A DNA stretch of 64,000 nt from Sphingobium sp. CECT 9361 (GCF_918741285.1 NZ_CAKKNC010000009.1:1-64000); one strand, 5' to 3'; shown: positions 26,564 through 35,674, counted from the stretch's first letter. The notes: generated from the sequence alone by a model not told the origin. Numbers and translations: made by a program.

Positions 26564-27543
26564 CAGGCGCGCAAGCCGATCACCAGCCTGTGTTCGGAAG
26601 GCCCTTCCCCGCGCAGGCGACGGAAATCGGCCGTGCCGTCAAATGCGCGCTCCCAGACGAAGCCGATATAGGGCGCGAACTTGCGCGACACCTCGTAGCG
26701 CAACCGTCCGCTCAGCTCGACATTGCTGAAGCCGCTGCCGAGCTGCCGATCGCTCGACCGCTTCGAATAGATATTGGTCTCCACCTGCGGCGTAAGGATC
26801 AACCGATTGGTGAACAAGACCTCATCGGACGCCTTGGCGCGCGCCGCGAGACGCCCATCGGTTCCTACATAGCCGGTGAGCTGGACGTCGAACCAATAGG
26901 GCGCCAGTCCCTCGACGCCGGCGGCCAGCCATGTCGTCGCGCCCTTGCCGAGATCCTGCCTGACCCCGAGCAGCGTGCCCCAGAACGGGTTCTTGCTGTG
27001 CCACCACAGCGCCTCGACGCTGCTCTCCGGATCGAGACGTTGGTCGCGGGAGTTCTTGAGGCCCTGGCTGCGCAGCCAGAGCTTGTCATTGTCCTGACCC
27101 TTGGTGACGAGCACGGTCCAACCCACGCCCTGACCCTCGTTGCCGCTGGCGAATTCGAGCTCATCGACAAGTATCTTGGGGATCGAGAGCTTGTCGGCCA
27201 TCTCATAGCCCGGCAGCGTCGAGTTGCGATAGCCGTCGGCATAATCGTCCGAGTTGCGCGCGTCCGGCGGGGCCTTGCCACCCTGCATCGAGCCCATCTC
27301 CATCGTGGCGCCGTTACCGGACGCCTTCGTGTCGGTCATATCCATGCCCGGCATGTCCATGCCCGCATGGTCCTGAGAGCCTTGCGCGGAAGGGGTGTGC
27401 TGAGCGGGAGTGGCCGTTTGGGCAGGGGTGGCGGCGGGCGACGGGGGCGAGGCATCCTGCGCGAGGGCGGGAGCCGTGATCGCCGGCGCCAGGAAGAGGG
27501 CAGCGCCAAGAGCGATGCCGCGCGAGGGGAAAATCCGGATCAT
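26557..27543 (-). CDS. pcoB: Outer-membrane copper resistance protein CopB/PcoB, second copy
   Basis: A 328-residue protein with a signal peptide, a short Met-rich region (AGMDMPGMDMTD), then a beta-barrel (DDYADGYRNSTLPGYEMAD to LRAWW). It is shorter than the first PcoB because the Met/His repeat region is shorter. ATG 27543 overlaps the stop of the upstream multicopper oxidase (ATGA). It is clearly diverged from 13208-14395, so this is a separate lineage and not a recent copy. Confidence 0.9.
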   Translation of the reverse strand: MIRIFPSRGIALGAALFLAPAITAPALAQDASPPSPAATPAQTATPAQHTPSAQGSQDHAGMDMPGMDMTDTKASGNGATMEMGSMQGGKAPPDARNSDDYADGYRNSTLPGYEMADKLSIPKILVDELEFASGNEGQGVGWTVLVTKGQDNDKLWLRSQGLKNSRDQRLDPESSVEALWWHSKNPFWGTLLGVRQDLGKGATTWLAAGVEGLAPYWFDVQLTGYVGTDGRLAARAKASDEVLFTNRLILTPQVETNIYSKRSSDRQLGSGFSNVELSGRLRYEVSRKFAPYIGFVWERAFDGTADFRRLRGEGPSEHRLVIGLRAWW

Positions 27544-29246
27544 GCGACCACCACCTCCCGGAACATGCCGGCCGCCATGTGATAGAGCAGATGGCAGTGG
27601 AAGGCCCATCGGCCCATGGCGTCGGCGGTGACGCGGAAGCTCACCCGCTGGGCGGGCTGGACCACGACCGTATGCTTGCGGACCTGGAAGGCGCCGTCCG
27701 GGCCTTCGACATCGCTCCACATGCCGTGCAGATGCATCGGATGCGCCATCATCGTGTCGTTGACGAAGGTGACGCGCAGCCGCTCGTTTGGCTTGAAATG
27801 AAGCGGCCTGGAATCGTTGAGCTTGATGCCGTCGAGCGACCAGATGAACCGTTCCATATTGCCCGTCAGATGCAGCTCAATGTCGCGCTCGGGCTCGCGC
27901 GGGTCGGGATCGCCGCCCGGCGTGCGCAGATCGGCCAGCGTCAGCACGCGCCAGCCGCGCCCGCGCAGCCCGGCGCCGGGATCGTCGAGATTGGTGCGCG
28001 GATAGTCGACGCGCATGTCGGTATTGGCGCCATATTCGGTGCGGGCGTGCCGTGCCCTGGCCGGCATCTCGGTCATGCCGTGCCCGGCATGCGCGTCGCC
28101 TCCCATTGCGCCCATCGTCGCCATCGCGCCCATCATGTCGACCGGCTCGAGCCAGGTCCGGGCATCGAGCGGCGGCACGGCTGCCGCCATGCCCGGGGCC
28201 GGTGCGATCGTGCCACGCGCATAGCCGCTCCGATCGATCGCCTGCGCGAAGATGGTGCGGGCGCCGCCCTCGGGCATGGTGAACTCGACGTCGTAGGTCT
28301 CGCCCGGGCCGATCCGGAATTCCTCGACCGTGACCGGCTCGACCGGCTGCCCGTCGGTCGATACGACCGTCAGCTCGACCCCGGGGATCCGCACGTCGAA
28401 GAACGTCGCCGTCCCCGCGCCGACGAAGCGCAGGCGCACGCGCTCGCCGGGCGCGGCGATACCGGTCCAGTTGCCGGCGGGCGGCGCGCCGTTCATCAGA
28501 TAGGTGTAGGTCGCGGCAGAGACATCGCTGTAGTCGGTCGGGTTCATCCGCGAGCTGTTCCACATCCGCCGCCGCTCGAGCGCCTTGCCCAAGCCCATGG
28601 TGCCGACATCCTTGAGGAAATCGCCGGCGGTCGGCTGCGCAAAATTATAGTAGCTGCTCTGCTTCTTGAGATTGAGGAAGATCTGCAACGGCGGCTCGTC
28701 CGACCAGTCGCTGAGCACGATGCAATAGTCGCGATCGGGCGCCCGCGCCGTCGGCACCTGTTTTGGCTCCACGATGATCGCTCCATAGAGTCCCGTCTGC
28801 TCGGCGAGCGTGTGAGCGTGATACCAGTAGGTTCCGCTCTGGCGGACCTCGAAGCGATAGGTGAAGGTCTCGCCCGGCGCGATGCCGGCAAAGCTGATGC
28901 CGGGCACGCCGTCCATCTCCGCCGGCACGATGATGCCGTGCCAATGGATGCTCGACATCTCCTTGAGGCCGTTGCGCACACGGAGCGTGACCGTATCGCC
29001 TTCGCGCAGGCGCAGGACCGGCGCGGGCACGCTGCCGTTCACGGCAGTCGCGATACGGCGCTTGCCGGTGAAGTTGACTGGCAGCTCGGCGATCTCGAGG
29101 TCGAACTCGGTCCCGCTCAGCTCAGCGGGCAAGGTTGGGGCGGATCGCGCGAGAAGCGCCGGGGCGAAACCGGCGACCGCGCCGCCGATCGCCAGCCCCT
29201 GGACGAAACGGCGCCGCGCGATCGGCCGGATATGTAAGGGAGACAT
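27540..29246 (-). CDS. pcoA: Periplasmic multicopper oxidase CopA/PcoA, second copy
   Basis: A 568-residue oxidase with a Tat signal (RRRFVQGLAIGGAVAG) and copper sites IHWHGIIVP, YWYHAHTLAEQ, HPMHLHGMWSD and FHCHLLYHMAAGM. The Met/His insert is short (GDAHAGHGMTEMP) compared with the first copy. ATG 29246 is chosen because the Tat motif then lies correctly near the N-terminus; longer frames reach into the adh gene. It lies 25 bp after adhP in the same direction. Confidence 0.93.
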   Translation of the reverse strand: MSPLHIRPIARRRFVQGLAIGGAVAGFAPALLARSAPTLPAELSGTEFDLEIAELPVNFTGKRRIATAVNGSVPAPVLRLREGDTVTLRVRNGLKEMSSIHWHGIIVPAEMDGVPGISFAGIAPGETFTYRFEVRQSGTYWYHAHTLAEQTGLYGAIIVEPKQVPTARAPDRDYCIVLSDWSDEPPLQIFLNLKKQSSYYNFAQPTAGDFLKDVGTMGLGKALERRRMWNSSRMNPTDYSDVSAATYTYLMNGAPPAGNWTGIAAPGERVRLRFVGAGTATFFDVRIPGVELTVVSTDGQPVEPVTVEEFRIGPGETYDVEFTMPEGGARTIFAQAIDRSGYARGTIAPAPGMAAAVPPLDARTWLEPVDMMGAMATMGAMGGDAHAGHGMTEMPARARHARTEYGANTDMRVDYPRTNLDDPGAGLRGRGWRVLTLADLRTPGGDPDPREPERDIELHLTGNMERFIWSLDGIKLNDSRPLHFKPNERLRVTFVNDTMMAHPMHLHGMWSDVEGPDGAFQVRKHTVVVQPAQRVSFRVTADAMGRWAFHCHLLYHMAAGMFREVVVA

Positions 29247-29271
29247 GAACTGTACTTTCGCGAAGTCGGGT

Positions 29272-30288
29272 TCAGGCGAGGTCGAGGACGATCCGGCCCT
29301 CGATGTCGCCATGATGCATGCGGGAGAAGACGTCGTTGATGTTCTCCAGCTTGTCTGCATGGACCGTGGCCTTGACCTTGCCCTCGCCGGCGAACGCCAG
29401 TGCCTCGAGCAGATCGAGCCGCGTGCCGACGATCGAGCCGCGCACGGTAATGCCGTTCAGCACGGTGTCGAAGATCGACAGCGGGAAGTCGCCCGGCGGC
29501 AGGCCGTTGAGCGCGACCGTGCCGCCGCGCCGGACCATGCCGAGCGCCTGCTGGAACGCCTTGGGCGAAACGGCGGTCACCAGCGCCCCGTGCGCGCCGC
29601 CAATGGCTTTCTTGAGCGCTGCCGAAGGGTCCTCGCTGCGCGCGTTGACCGTCAGTGTGGCGCCAAGGCGTGTAGCGAGGTCGAGCTTGCTATCGTCGAT
29701 GTCGACCGCGGCCACATTGAGACCCATGGCACGGGCATATTGCACCGCCATGTGGCCGAGCCCGCCAATGCCGGAGACGACCACCCACTCGCCGGGCCGG
29801 GCCTCGGTGGCCTTCAGTCCCTTGTAGACGGTGACGCCCGCGCAGAGGATCGGCGCAATGTCGAGGAAGTCGACATTGTCGGGAAGGTGACCAACATAGT
29901 TGGGATCGGCGAGGACATATTCGGCAAAGCTGCCATTGACCGAATAGCCGGTGTTCTGCTGTTCGTGGCAAAGCGTCTCCCAGCCACCCAGGCAATGCAC
30001 GCAGGCGGTGTAGAGCCAGGGCACACCGACCCGGTCGCCTTCCTTCACATGGGTGACGCCGGCACCAACGGCGGCGACATGCCCGACGCCCTCATGGCCG
30101 GGAATGAAGGGCGGGTTGGGCTTGACCGGCCAGTCCCCTTCTGCCGCGTGCAGGTCGGTATGGCACACGCCGGTTGCCGCAATCTTGACCAGGACCTGCC
30201 CGGGGCCGACCGTCGGGATCGGCGCGTCCTCGATGACCAGGGGCTTGCCAAATTCGCGGACGACCGCCGCCTTCATGGTTTTCGCCAT
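29272..30288 (-). CDS. adhP: Zn-dependent alcohol dehydrogenase, AdhP-type
   Basis: A 338-residue medium-chain dehydrogenase that oxidises alcohols with NAD. Catalytic-zinc residues lie in [14 protein letters not shown] and GHEGVGHV; the NAD fold is in [14 protein letters not shown]. The structural-zinc loop reads [15 protein letters not shown], three residues shorter than the usual ACGHCEYCLxGWETLC, leaving three instead of four cysteines. It lies between an aldehyde dehydrogenase and a copper oxidase, 26 and 25 bp away, so all three are probably co-transcribed. Confidence 0.88.
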   Translation of the reverse strand: MAKTMKAAVVREFGKPLVIEDAPIPTVGPGQVLVKIAATGVCHTDLHAAEGDWPVKPNPPFIPGHEGVGHVAAVGAGVTHVKEGDRVGVPWLYTACVHCLGGWETLCHEQQNTGYSVNGSFAEYVLADPNYVGHLPDNVDFLDIAPILCAGVTVYKGLKATEARPGEWVVVSGIGGLGHMAVQYARAMGLNVAAVDIDDSKLDLATRLGATLTVNARSEDPSAALKKAIGGAHGALVTAVSPKAFQQALGMVRRGGTVALNGLPPGDFPLSIFDTVLNGITVRGSIVGTRLDLLEALAFAGEGKVKATVHADKLENINDVFSRMHHGDIEGRIVLDLA

Positions 30289-30314
30289 GTCCGTTTCTCC
30301 TTTTAAGCGGGGGG

Positions 30315-31835
30315 TCAGAATAGGCCGAGCGCGTGCTCGTCATAGGAGACGAGCAGATTCTTGGTCTGCTGATAATGATCGAGCATCATCCGGTGGTTTT
30401 CACGCCCGAAGCCCGATGCCTTGTATCCGCCGAAGGCGGCATGGGCGGGGTACTGATGATAGCAGTTGGTCCAGACCCGCCCGGCCTCGATCGCGCGGCC
30501 GAGCCGGTAGGCGGTGTTGCCGCTCCGGGTCCAGACGCCCGCGCCAAGACCGTAGGCGGTGTCATTGGCAAGTGCGATCGCCTCCTCGACCGTCTTGAAC
30601 GTGGTGACCGACAGGACGGGACCGAAGATCTCCTCCTGGAAGATGCGCATGTGGTTCTGACCCACGAACACGGTCGGCTGCACGAAATAGCCCTGGTCGA
30701 GCGCACCGCCCGGCAGCGCCCTGGCGCCACCGACCAGACACTGCGCGCCCTCGGCCTTGCCGATATCGATATAGCCCAGGATCTTGTGGAGCTGGTCCTC
30801 CGACGCCTGCGCGCCGACCTGGACCGACGGGTCGAGCGGATCGCCCTGGCGGATCGCGGCGACGCGCGCCACGGCGCGCTCGATGAAGCGGTCGAAGATC
30901 GACTCATGGATCAGGGCGCGCGACGGGCAGGTACAGACCTCGCCCTTGTTGAAGGCGAACAAAGTAAAGCCTTCGAGCGCCTTGTCGAAGAAGGCATCGT
31001 CCTCGTCGAGCACGTCCGCCATGAAGATGTTGGGCGACTTGCCGCCAAGCTCCATCGTCTGGGGGATCAGATGGTCCGCCGCGGCGTGCATGATCTGCTT
31101 GCCGGTGACGGTCTCGCCGGTGAACGAGACCTTGGCGATGCGCGGATTGGCGGCGATCGCCTGGCCAACGGTCCGTCCCGGGCCGGTAACGACATTGAGC
31201 ACGCCGGGCGGCAGGATGTCGGCGGTGAGCTCGGCGAACATCAGCAAGGTGAGCGGCGTCTGGGATGCGGGTTTGATGACGGTGCAGTTGCCCGCCGCCA
31301 GCGCCGGGGCGATCTTCCACGCCGCCATCAGCAGCGGGAAGTTCCACGGGATGATCTGGCCGACGACGCCGAGCGGCTCGCGGAAATGATAGGCGATGGT
31401 GTCCGCATCGATCGTCGAGATGCCGCCTTCCTCCGCCCGGATGCAGCCGGCGAAGTAGCGGAAATGGTCGATCGCGAGCGGCACGTCGGCAGCGCGCGTC
31501 TCGCGGATCGGCTTGCCATTGTCGATCGTCTCGGCAAGTGCCAGCAACTCCAGATTGTCTTCGAGCCGGTCGGCGACGCGATTGAGAATCCTGGCGCGTT
31601 CGGCGGGCGCGATCCTTGCCCATTGATCCTTGGCGGCGTGCGCCGCATCGAGCGCGCGCTCGACATCTTCCGGCGTCGACAGCGCGAACTCTGCGATCTG
31701 GGCGCCATTGATCGGGCTCGTGTCGGCGAAATACTCGCCGCCCGCAGGAGCGCTCCAGCGGCCTCCGATGAAATTATCATAGCGGTGTCGGAAGGAGGCC
31801 GCCGCGTTAATGGTCCCGATCGCCTTCTCGAACAT
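30315..31835 (-). CDS. NAD-dependent aldehyde dehydrogenase (ExaC/AldA-type)
   Basis: A 506-residue enzyme oxidising aldehydes to acids. Key motifs are [20 protein letters not shown] (cofactor fold), [15 protein letters not shown] (catalytic Glu) and [12 protein letters not shown] (catalytic Cys). The length and the GEVCTCPSR pattern match acetaldehyde/ethanol-linked family members. It heads the six-gene minus-strand block leading to pcoA2, pcoB2, MFS and DUF411. An upstream element resembling those before two Met/His-rich genes (31892-31909) is the likely control site. Confidence 0.87.
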   Translation of the reverse strand: MFEKAIGTINAAASFRHRYDNFIGGRWSAPAGGEYFADTSPINGAQIAEFALSTPEDVERALDAAHAAKDQWARIAPAERARILNRVADRLEDNLELLALAETIDNGKPIRETRAADVPLAIDHFRYFAGCIRAEEGGISTIDADTIAYHFREPLGVVGQIIPWNFPLLMAAWKIAPALAAGNCTVIKPASQTPLTLLMFAELTADILPPGVLNVVTGPGRTVGQAIAANPRIAKVSFTGETVTGKQIMHAAADHLIPQTMELGGKSPNIFMADVLDEDDAFFDKALEGFTLFAFNKGEVCTCPSRALIHESIFDRFIERAVARVAAIRQGDPLDPSVQVGAQASEDQLHKILGYIDIGKAEGAQCLVGGARALPGGALDQGYFVQPTVFVGQNHMRIFQEEIFGPVLSVTTFKTVEEAIALANDTAYGLGAGVWTRSGNTAYRLGRAIEAGRVWTNCYHQYPAHAAFGGYKASGFGRENHRMMLDHYQQTKNLLVSYDEHALGLF

Positions 31836-31891
31836 AACCTGACTCCATCTCTATCGATGGCCTGACGGAGTAATCTCTTTGCCCGGGTGGC

Positions 31892-31909
31892 CTATAAGTA
31901 AGTTCCGCA
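31892..31909 (-). promoter_or_regulatory. Shared TTCGnAAnTTACnTATA-like element, aldehyde dehydrogenase copy
   Basis: Reading leftward, TGCGGAACTTACTTATAG matches the element at 33057-33074 at 13 of 18 positions, 57 bp before the start codon. The TATA part could serve as a -10 box. Weakest of the three copies. Confidence 0.4.
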
Positions 31910-32087
31910 GAAGGTAGTCTGGTATCGGGGTCGCGGGCTTGAGGGTCAGACACGCCAACAGAGCCGATGACTATTCATCGACTCCCGAACCTATTCGCGC
32001 ACGCCTGATCGGAATTATGCCGAGACAGGCGTTACTCGGCCGAGTCTTCTTTTGGCGAGGGCGGCGCTTGGCATTCCAATTCTGGCG

Positions 32088-32417
32088 TTACGCCCGGACG
32101 CGCTTTAGGCTCACCCAATCGCCTTTCTGAAGCGTCCCGTCCCTCACGCGGAAATGAGCATAATGGTCGTCGAAAATCTGGTCGACTTCGACATGACCGA
32201 CAAGACGGCGGTGGCGCGGCGTTGCGTGATAGACTTCGAGTATCTGCCCGATGTGCGCGCCATCGGCCTTACCCAGGCAGGCCACTGTGCCGCCCGCATC
32301 CATACGGACGATCTTGCCGCGCATGAACAAGCTATGGCCGATACCCTGTGCGAGGAGCGGCGTGCTGCCAAAGAGCAGAAAGCCAACAGCAGCACCGACG
32401 CCAAGATGTTTTCGCAT
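32088..32417 (-). CDS. Secreted protein of the GIGHSLFMRG family, copy 1
   Basis: A 109-residue protein with a signal peptide ending LLAQ, so the mature form begins GIGHSLFMRGKIV. I do not recognise a named domain. A clear paralogue lies at 53694-54050, and the two share GTV-C-GKADGA, LEVYH, RLVGHVEVDQIFDDHYAH and a DGT near the end. A small beta-rich periplasmic protein is likely, and both copies sit in copper regions. I start at 32417, six residues inside the longest frame, so that the signal peptide is standard. Confidence 0.65.
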   Translation of the reverse strand: MRKHLGVGAAVGFLLFGSTPLLAQGIGHSLFMRGKIVRMDAGGTVACLGKADGAHIGQILEVYHATPRHRRLVGHVEVDQIFDDHYAHFRVRDGTLQKGDWVSLKRVRA

Positions 32418-32502
32418 CGCTGTTTCCTCTGTCAAGTCAGACGCTCGGACCCGGTTTTGAAAGCTGGGAGCACGGGGCGACGCTGGGCATCGTCAAAGAA
32501 CT

Positions 32503-32528
32503 GGCCCGCCGCGGGGGAACGGCGGGCC
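32503..32528 (-). terminator. Hairpin terminator after the Met/His-rich gene
   Basis: Perfect 9-bp stem GGCCCGCCG / CGGCGGGCC with an 8-nt loop, followed in the leftward direction by GTTCTTTG. It ends the transcript of 32565-32966. The stem is the same as that of the hairpin at 33190-33219. Confidence 0.6.
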
Positions 32529-32564
32529 CTCAGCCCCTGGGGTCTGTTCTCGGGGCTGGAAACC

Positions 32565-32966
32565 TCACATGTCGCTCATCGGCTTGTCGGCCATGGGCTT
32601 GGCGGTCTTCTTCTTCGCCGCCGGCTTGGCCTTCTTCATCGGCATCTTGCAGCAGCCACTCTTCGCCTTACCGGCCATGCCCGAGCCGTTCGATGCAGGC
32701 GAGCCGCCGGACATGCCGGCCATCCCCGACATGCCCTGTTGATCCTGCTGGGCCGGTTGCCCCTGCTGCTTCTGCGCGCCGGCCTGATGATCCTTCATCA
32801 TCTGATCGTGCATCTGCTGCCCGCCATGATCCATGCCCTGCTGGTGGGCATGGGCCGGCGCAGCCTGCGCGGGCGCGGGCGTCGACTGGGCGAGAGCGGT
32901 GCCGGCGGCGAAGGTTAGCGTCGCGAAGAGGCTGACGGGCGCCGCGAGAAATGTCGTCTGTCGCAT
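32565..32966 (-). CDS. Periplasmic Met/His-rich copper-binding protein
   Basis: A 133-residue secreted protein: signal peptide ending ALAQ, then HAHQQGMDHGGQQMHDQMMKD, Met/Gln/Gly repeats (GMSGMAGMSGG), a CC pair (SGCCKMPMKK) and a basic Lys/Ala tail. No known fold; composition suggests periplasmic copper or silver binding. I start at 32966 for a standard signal peptide. Both a shared element (33057-33074) and a MerR-type promoter (33106-33137) lie upstream. Confidence 0.65.
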   Translation of the reverse strand: MRQTTFLAAPVSLFATLTFAAGTALAQSTPAPAQAAPAHAHQQGMDHGGQQMHDQMMKDHQAGAQKQQGQPAQQDQQGMSGMAGMSGGSPASNGSGMAGKAKSGCCKMPMKKAKPAAKKKTAKPMADKPMSDM

Positions 32967-33056
32967 TGAGGGTCTCCGAGTGTTCTTCCTGTTGCCCGAT
33001 CGACGTTCCGATCCCGGCAATTCCGAAGCTTCAATGCTGCTAGCGAGACGCAGTCT

Positions 33057-33074
33057 GTATACGTAACTTACGAA
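33057..33074 (-). promoter_or_regulatory. Shared element TTCGTAAGTTACGTATAC
   Basis: It lies 91 bp before the Met/His-rich gene at 32966. It contains the dyad CGTAA-G-TTACG and ends in a TATACA -10-like box. An almost identical copy (16 of 18) precedes the next Met/His gene at 33687-33704. Regulator unknown. Confidence 0.5.
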
Positions 33075-33105
33075 TCCGCTTTTGATCGCGACAAGCATGC
33101 GCGGG

Positions 33106-33137
33106 ATCGTGCGGGGTGGACCATGGTCCAAGGTCAA
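33106..33137 (-). promoter_or_regulatory. MerR-type metal promoter without an adjacent merR gene
   Basis: Reading leftward: TTGACC (33137-33132), then about 19-20 bp carrying TTGGACCATGGTCCA, then CACGAT as a weak -10. The dyad GGACCATGGTCC is the same as in the promoter at 53564-53595, so the MerR protein encoded at 53072-53551 probably acts here in trans. Confidence 0.55.
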
Positions 33138-33189
33138 GCCAATTCATGATCCCGCTTGATGGCGGCCGGCAGCGAAGTGCAAAAACCAA

Positions 33190-33219
33190 TTGGCCCGCCG
33201 TGGGAGAACGGCGGGCCAA
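33190..33219 (-). terminator. Hairpin terminator after the small Met/His gene
   Basis: An 11-bp stem TTGGCCCGCCG / CGGCGGGCCAA with an 8-nt loop, followed leftward by TTGGTTTTTG. A convincing intrinsic terminator for 33290-33580. Confidence 0.7.
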
Positions 33220-33289
33220 AGCTGCGGTTGAACCAGGCCACGGTCGTTGGCCACCCCGCCTCGTGGTCGGAGCTGGCTTAATTGCAGGG

Positions 33290-33580
33290 TCAGCAACCGC
33301 CCCGCGACCTATGCAACATGCGGGAGGCTCCGTCCTGGGTCCCCATCTCCCGCGTAGCGATCCGATGGTCCTGCATCATCTCACCGGGCATCCGCACTTC
33401 GCGGTGTCGCATGCCTTGCATCTGGGCCGTGTCGGACCGAGCCGGCGCCGGCTTCGCCTTGAGCGTCTGTTCAAGGTCGGGCATGCCCGGCGGCATCCCA
33501 TCGGCGAGAACTGGCCCGGCGCCGACGGCAAGGACGCCAAAGGCTGCGAGCGAAGCGATAATCGCTGCTTTCTTGCGCAA
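33290..33580 (-). CDS. Small secreted Met/His-containing protein
   Basis: A 96-residue protein with an N-terminal signal (LRKKAAIIASLAAFGVLAV, cleavage near VLA-DG). The mature region carries scattered Met, His and Asp (MPPGMPDLEQ, MQGMRHREVRMPGEMMQDH) and ends SRGGC. I recognise no family. AAGGA at the right distance favours the TTG at 33580 over the in-frame TTG at 33595. Probably a periplasmic metal-binding protein by composition and neighbours. Confidence 0.5.
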   Translation of the reverse strand: MRKKAAIIASLAAFGVLAVGAGPVLADGMPPGMPDLEQTLKAKPAPARSDTAQMQGMRHREVRMPGEMMQDHRIATREMGTQDGASRMLHRSRGGC

Positions 33581-33595
33581 ATATGATTCCTTCAA

Positions 33596-34207
33596 GTCTG
33601 AGTTTCAGTTCGACCGGACACATGCCCGGTCGATTCTCGCTCCCCAGGGAGCTTGCCGTTGAGATGGTATCGGCCTGGAGGTGGCAGTATACGTAATTTG
33701 CGAAGCTGGCGGTCAGCCTGCAATGTCAGCTTTAGTTCGGCTACTAGCAAAAGCTGGGCGCGGATGACCGAAGACGGCGGCCATCAAAGCCTCCGCCTAG
33801 CCCGAGCACTGGAAAGCGACGCCGCCTGCTGCAGTGGCGAACAGCGAAACGTAAATCGCACGCCGCTTTTGCTTCGGCGCGATCGTGGCAAGGCCCACCG
33901 CCGAACCAGCCACTCGGACTGGCCCAGGCTAAATTGTCGGAATAGACGCTCGCTCGGATCGGTGCCGCAGTGATTGAACGCTCGCCTGGCTGATTATTGA
34001 TCAACTGGCGAGGGCCGCAACCAGCTTAGAAGGGCAATTTTGTCTTCCCAGAGGGGGCGGGCACAAAAGCGATCGGTTCGGGTATTACGGATATTGCCCT
34101 CCCGCGCGCCCTTTAAGGGAAGAGCGGCGCTTCGCCTCGGTGGATCTCATCGGATCGAGAAAAGCGCGTTTGCGTCAGTTTCACGATTGCTCAGGAGGGG
34201 CTTCGAA
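33596..34207. other. Gene-free stretch before the third multicopper oxidase
   Basis: About 610 bp with no supported gene. It holds the shared element at 33687-33704 for the leftward gene and the leader of the rightward oxidase. Base composition is less GC-rich than in the flanking copper blocks. No other structure was recognised. Confidence 0.5.
33687..33704 (-). promoter_or_regulatory. Shared element TTCGCAAATTACGTATAC
   Basis: It lies 107 bp before the TTG start of the small Met/His gene and matches the 33057 element at 16 of 18 positions, including the TATAC part. Confidence 0.5.
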
Positions 34208-35674
34208 ATGACTTTTCTGAGCCGGCGAACTGTCTTGGCGGGCGGAGGCCTCCTGCTGGGGGCGGCATGCACGCGCAGATTTGCGACGCCGGACCAAGCA
34301 GGCACGCTGCCCATTCCTCGCCTGTTAGATGCACGCGACCATGGGCAGAGAATTGGACTGAGGGCGCAGGAAGGGGAAACCACTTTCTTCCCAGGGCGGC
34401 GGAGCGCCACCATGGGATACAACGGAAGCTATCTCGGCCCGACTCTGCGGGTACATCGCGGGGACGACGTGACGGTGACTGTCAGCAACAATCTGTCTGC
34501 TGATACCACGGTTCACTGGCACGGGCTGCTCGTACCGGGAGAGCTGGACGGCAGCCCCCACCAGACCATTAGTCCAGGCGAGACTTGGCGTCCGACGCTG
34601 CCGATCCGTCAGCCGGCGGCCACTCTCTTTTATCATTCGCATGCACATGGCCGAACGGCGGAGCAGGTCTATGCAGGCCTAGCGGGATTGCTCTTCGTCA
34701 CCGACGAGGAAGAGCAAGGTCTCGGTTTGCCTTCGGATTACGGCGTCGACGATCTACCAATCTTGATCCAGGATCGGCAGTTCGTGGATGGCCGTCTGGT
34801 GTTACCGGCGGGCATGATGGTGGCGCTGGACGGGAGGCGGGGCAACGTTATTCTCGTAAACGGCGCGTACAACCCGCGAGCAGACGTTCCCAGAAGCTTA
34901 GTGCGGCTGCGGCTTGTAAATGGTTCGAATGCCCGGACTTACGATCTTTCGTTCAGCGACGGACGAGCCTTTTATTGGATCGGCACCGAGGGCGGCCTTT
35001 TGGAAAAGTCCGTCGAATTGCAGTCCCTCACTCTGGCCTCCGGTCAGCGGGCTGAGATCTTGGTGGACTTCAGCGATGGCAAACCGGTCTCGTTGGTATC
35101 GGCTCCGGACCAAAGCACCCTCAGGGTGCATGGCATGGGCATGATGCATCGGCACGAGGCTAGCGAAAACAACGCAGGGAATGAAACTGTCCTCACATTT
35201 TCACCGCGCTTGGCATCGAGTAAGCGAGGTAGCACCACGCTTCCGCTCCTCCTGGCGTCCCGCGCGGTGCCAGATCCGGCGACGGTCGTCGCACGGCGAC
35301 GTCTGGTGCTCAACATGAGGCTGGGAGGTATGATGGATAGCGACGAAGAGCCGCTAACGATCAACCACAGGCGATTCGATATTGATCGCATCGATGAGGA
35401 AGTCGAGCTTGGCGCCGTCGAGATATGGAAAGTCTCCGGGCAGAAAATGGCCCATCCCTTCCACATTCATGGAGTGCACTTCGACGTGCTACGTCGCGAT
35501 GGCGAGGAACCAGATCTTCTTGATCAGGGGCCACGTGACACCATCGTCGTGGACGAACCGGTCGAGTTATTAATCCGCTTCGACCAGCCTGCTTCAAAAG
35601 CGCCCTTCCTGTTCCATTGCCATATCCTGGAGCACGAGGACGAAGGCATGATGGGTCAGTTTTCCGTGACGTAG
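34208..35674 (+). CDS. CueO-like multicopper oxidase
   Basis: A 488-residue oxidase with N-terminal SRRTVLAGGGLLLGAAC (Tat-like RR plus a lipobox-like cysteine). Copper sites are VHWHGLLVPGELDG, FYHSHAHGRTAEQV, HPFHIHGVHFDVL and FHCHILEHEDEGMM. It belongs to the CueO/bilirubin-oxidase group, not PcoA, and lacks a long Met-rich insert apart from HGMGMMHRHE. ATG 34208 has AGGAGGGG upstream. It is the only gene reading rightward in this part, with visibly lower GC, and may have arrived separately. Confidence 0.9.
   Translation: MTFLSRRTVLAGGGLLLGAACTRRFATPDQAGTLPIPRLLDARDHGQRIGLRAQEGETTFFPGRRSATMGYNGSYLGPTLRVHRGDDVTVTVSNNLSADTTVHWHGLLVPGELDGSPHQTISPGETWRPTLPIRQPAATLFYHSHAHGRTAEQVYAGLAGLLFVTDEEEQGLGLPSDYGVDDLPILIQDRQFVDGRLVLPAGMMVALDGRRGNVILVNGAYNPRADVPRSLVRLRLVNGSNARTYDLSFSDGRAFYWIGTEGGLLEKSVELQSLTLASGQRAEILVDFSDGKPVSLVSAPDQSTLRVHGMGMMHRHEASENNAGNETVLTFSPRLASSKRGSTTLPLLLASRAVPDPATVVARRRLVLNMRLGGMMDSDEEPLTINHRRFDIDRIDEEVELGAVEIWKVSGQKMAHPFHIHGVHFDVLRRDGEEPDLLDQGPRDTIVVDEPVELLIRFDQPASKAPFLFHCHILEHEDEGMMGQFSVT

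Noticed and set aside
27579..29237. A long rightward open frame (552 codons) across pcoA2
   Set aside because: It is the antisense shadow of the multicopper oxidase, whose four copper motifs are unambiguous on the other strand.
30333..31865. A long rightward open frame (510 codons) across the aldehyde dehydrogenase
   Set aside because: It mirrors the aldehyde dehydrogenase gene and has no domain features of its own.
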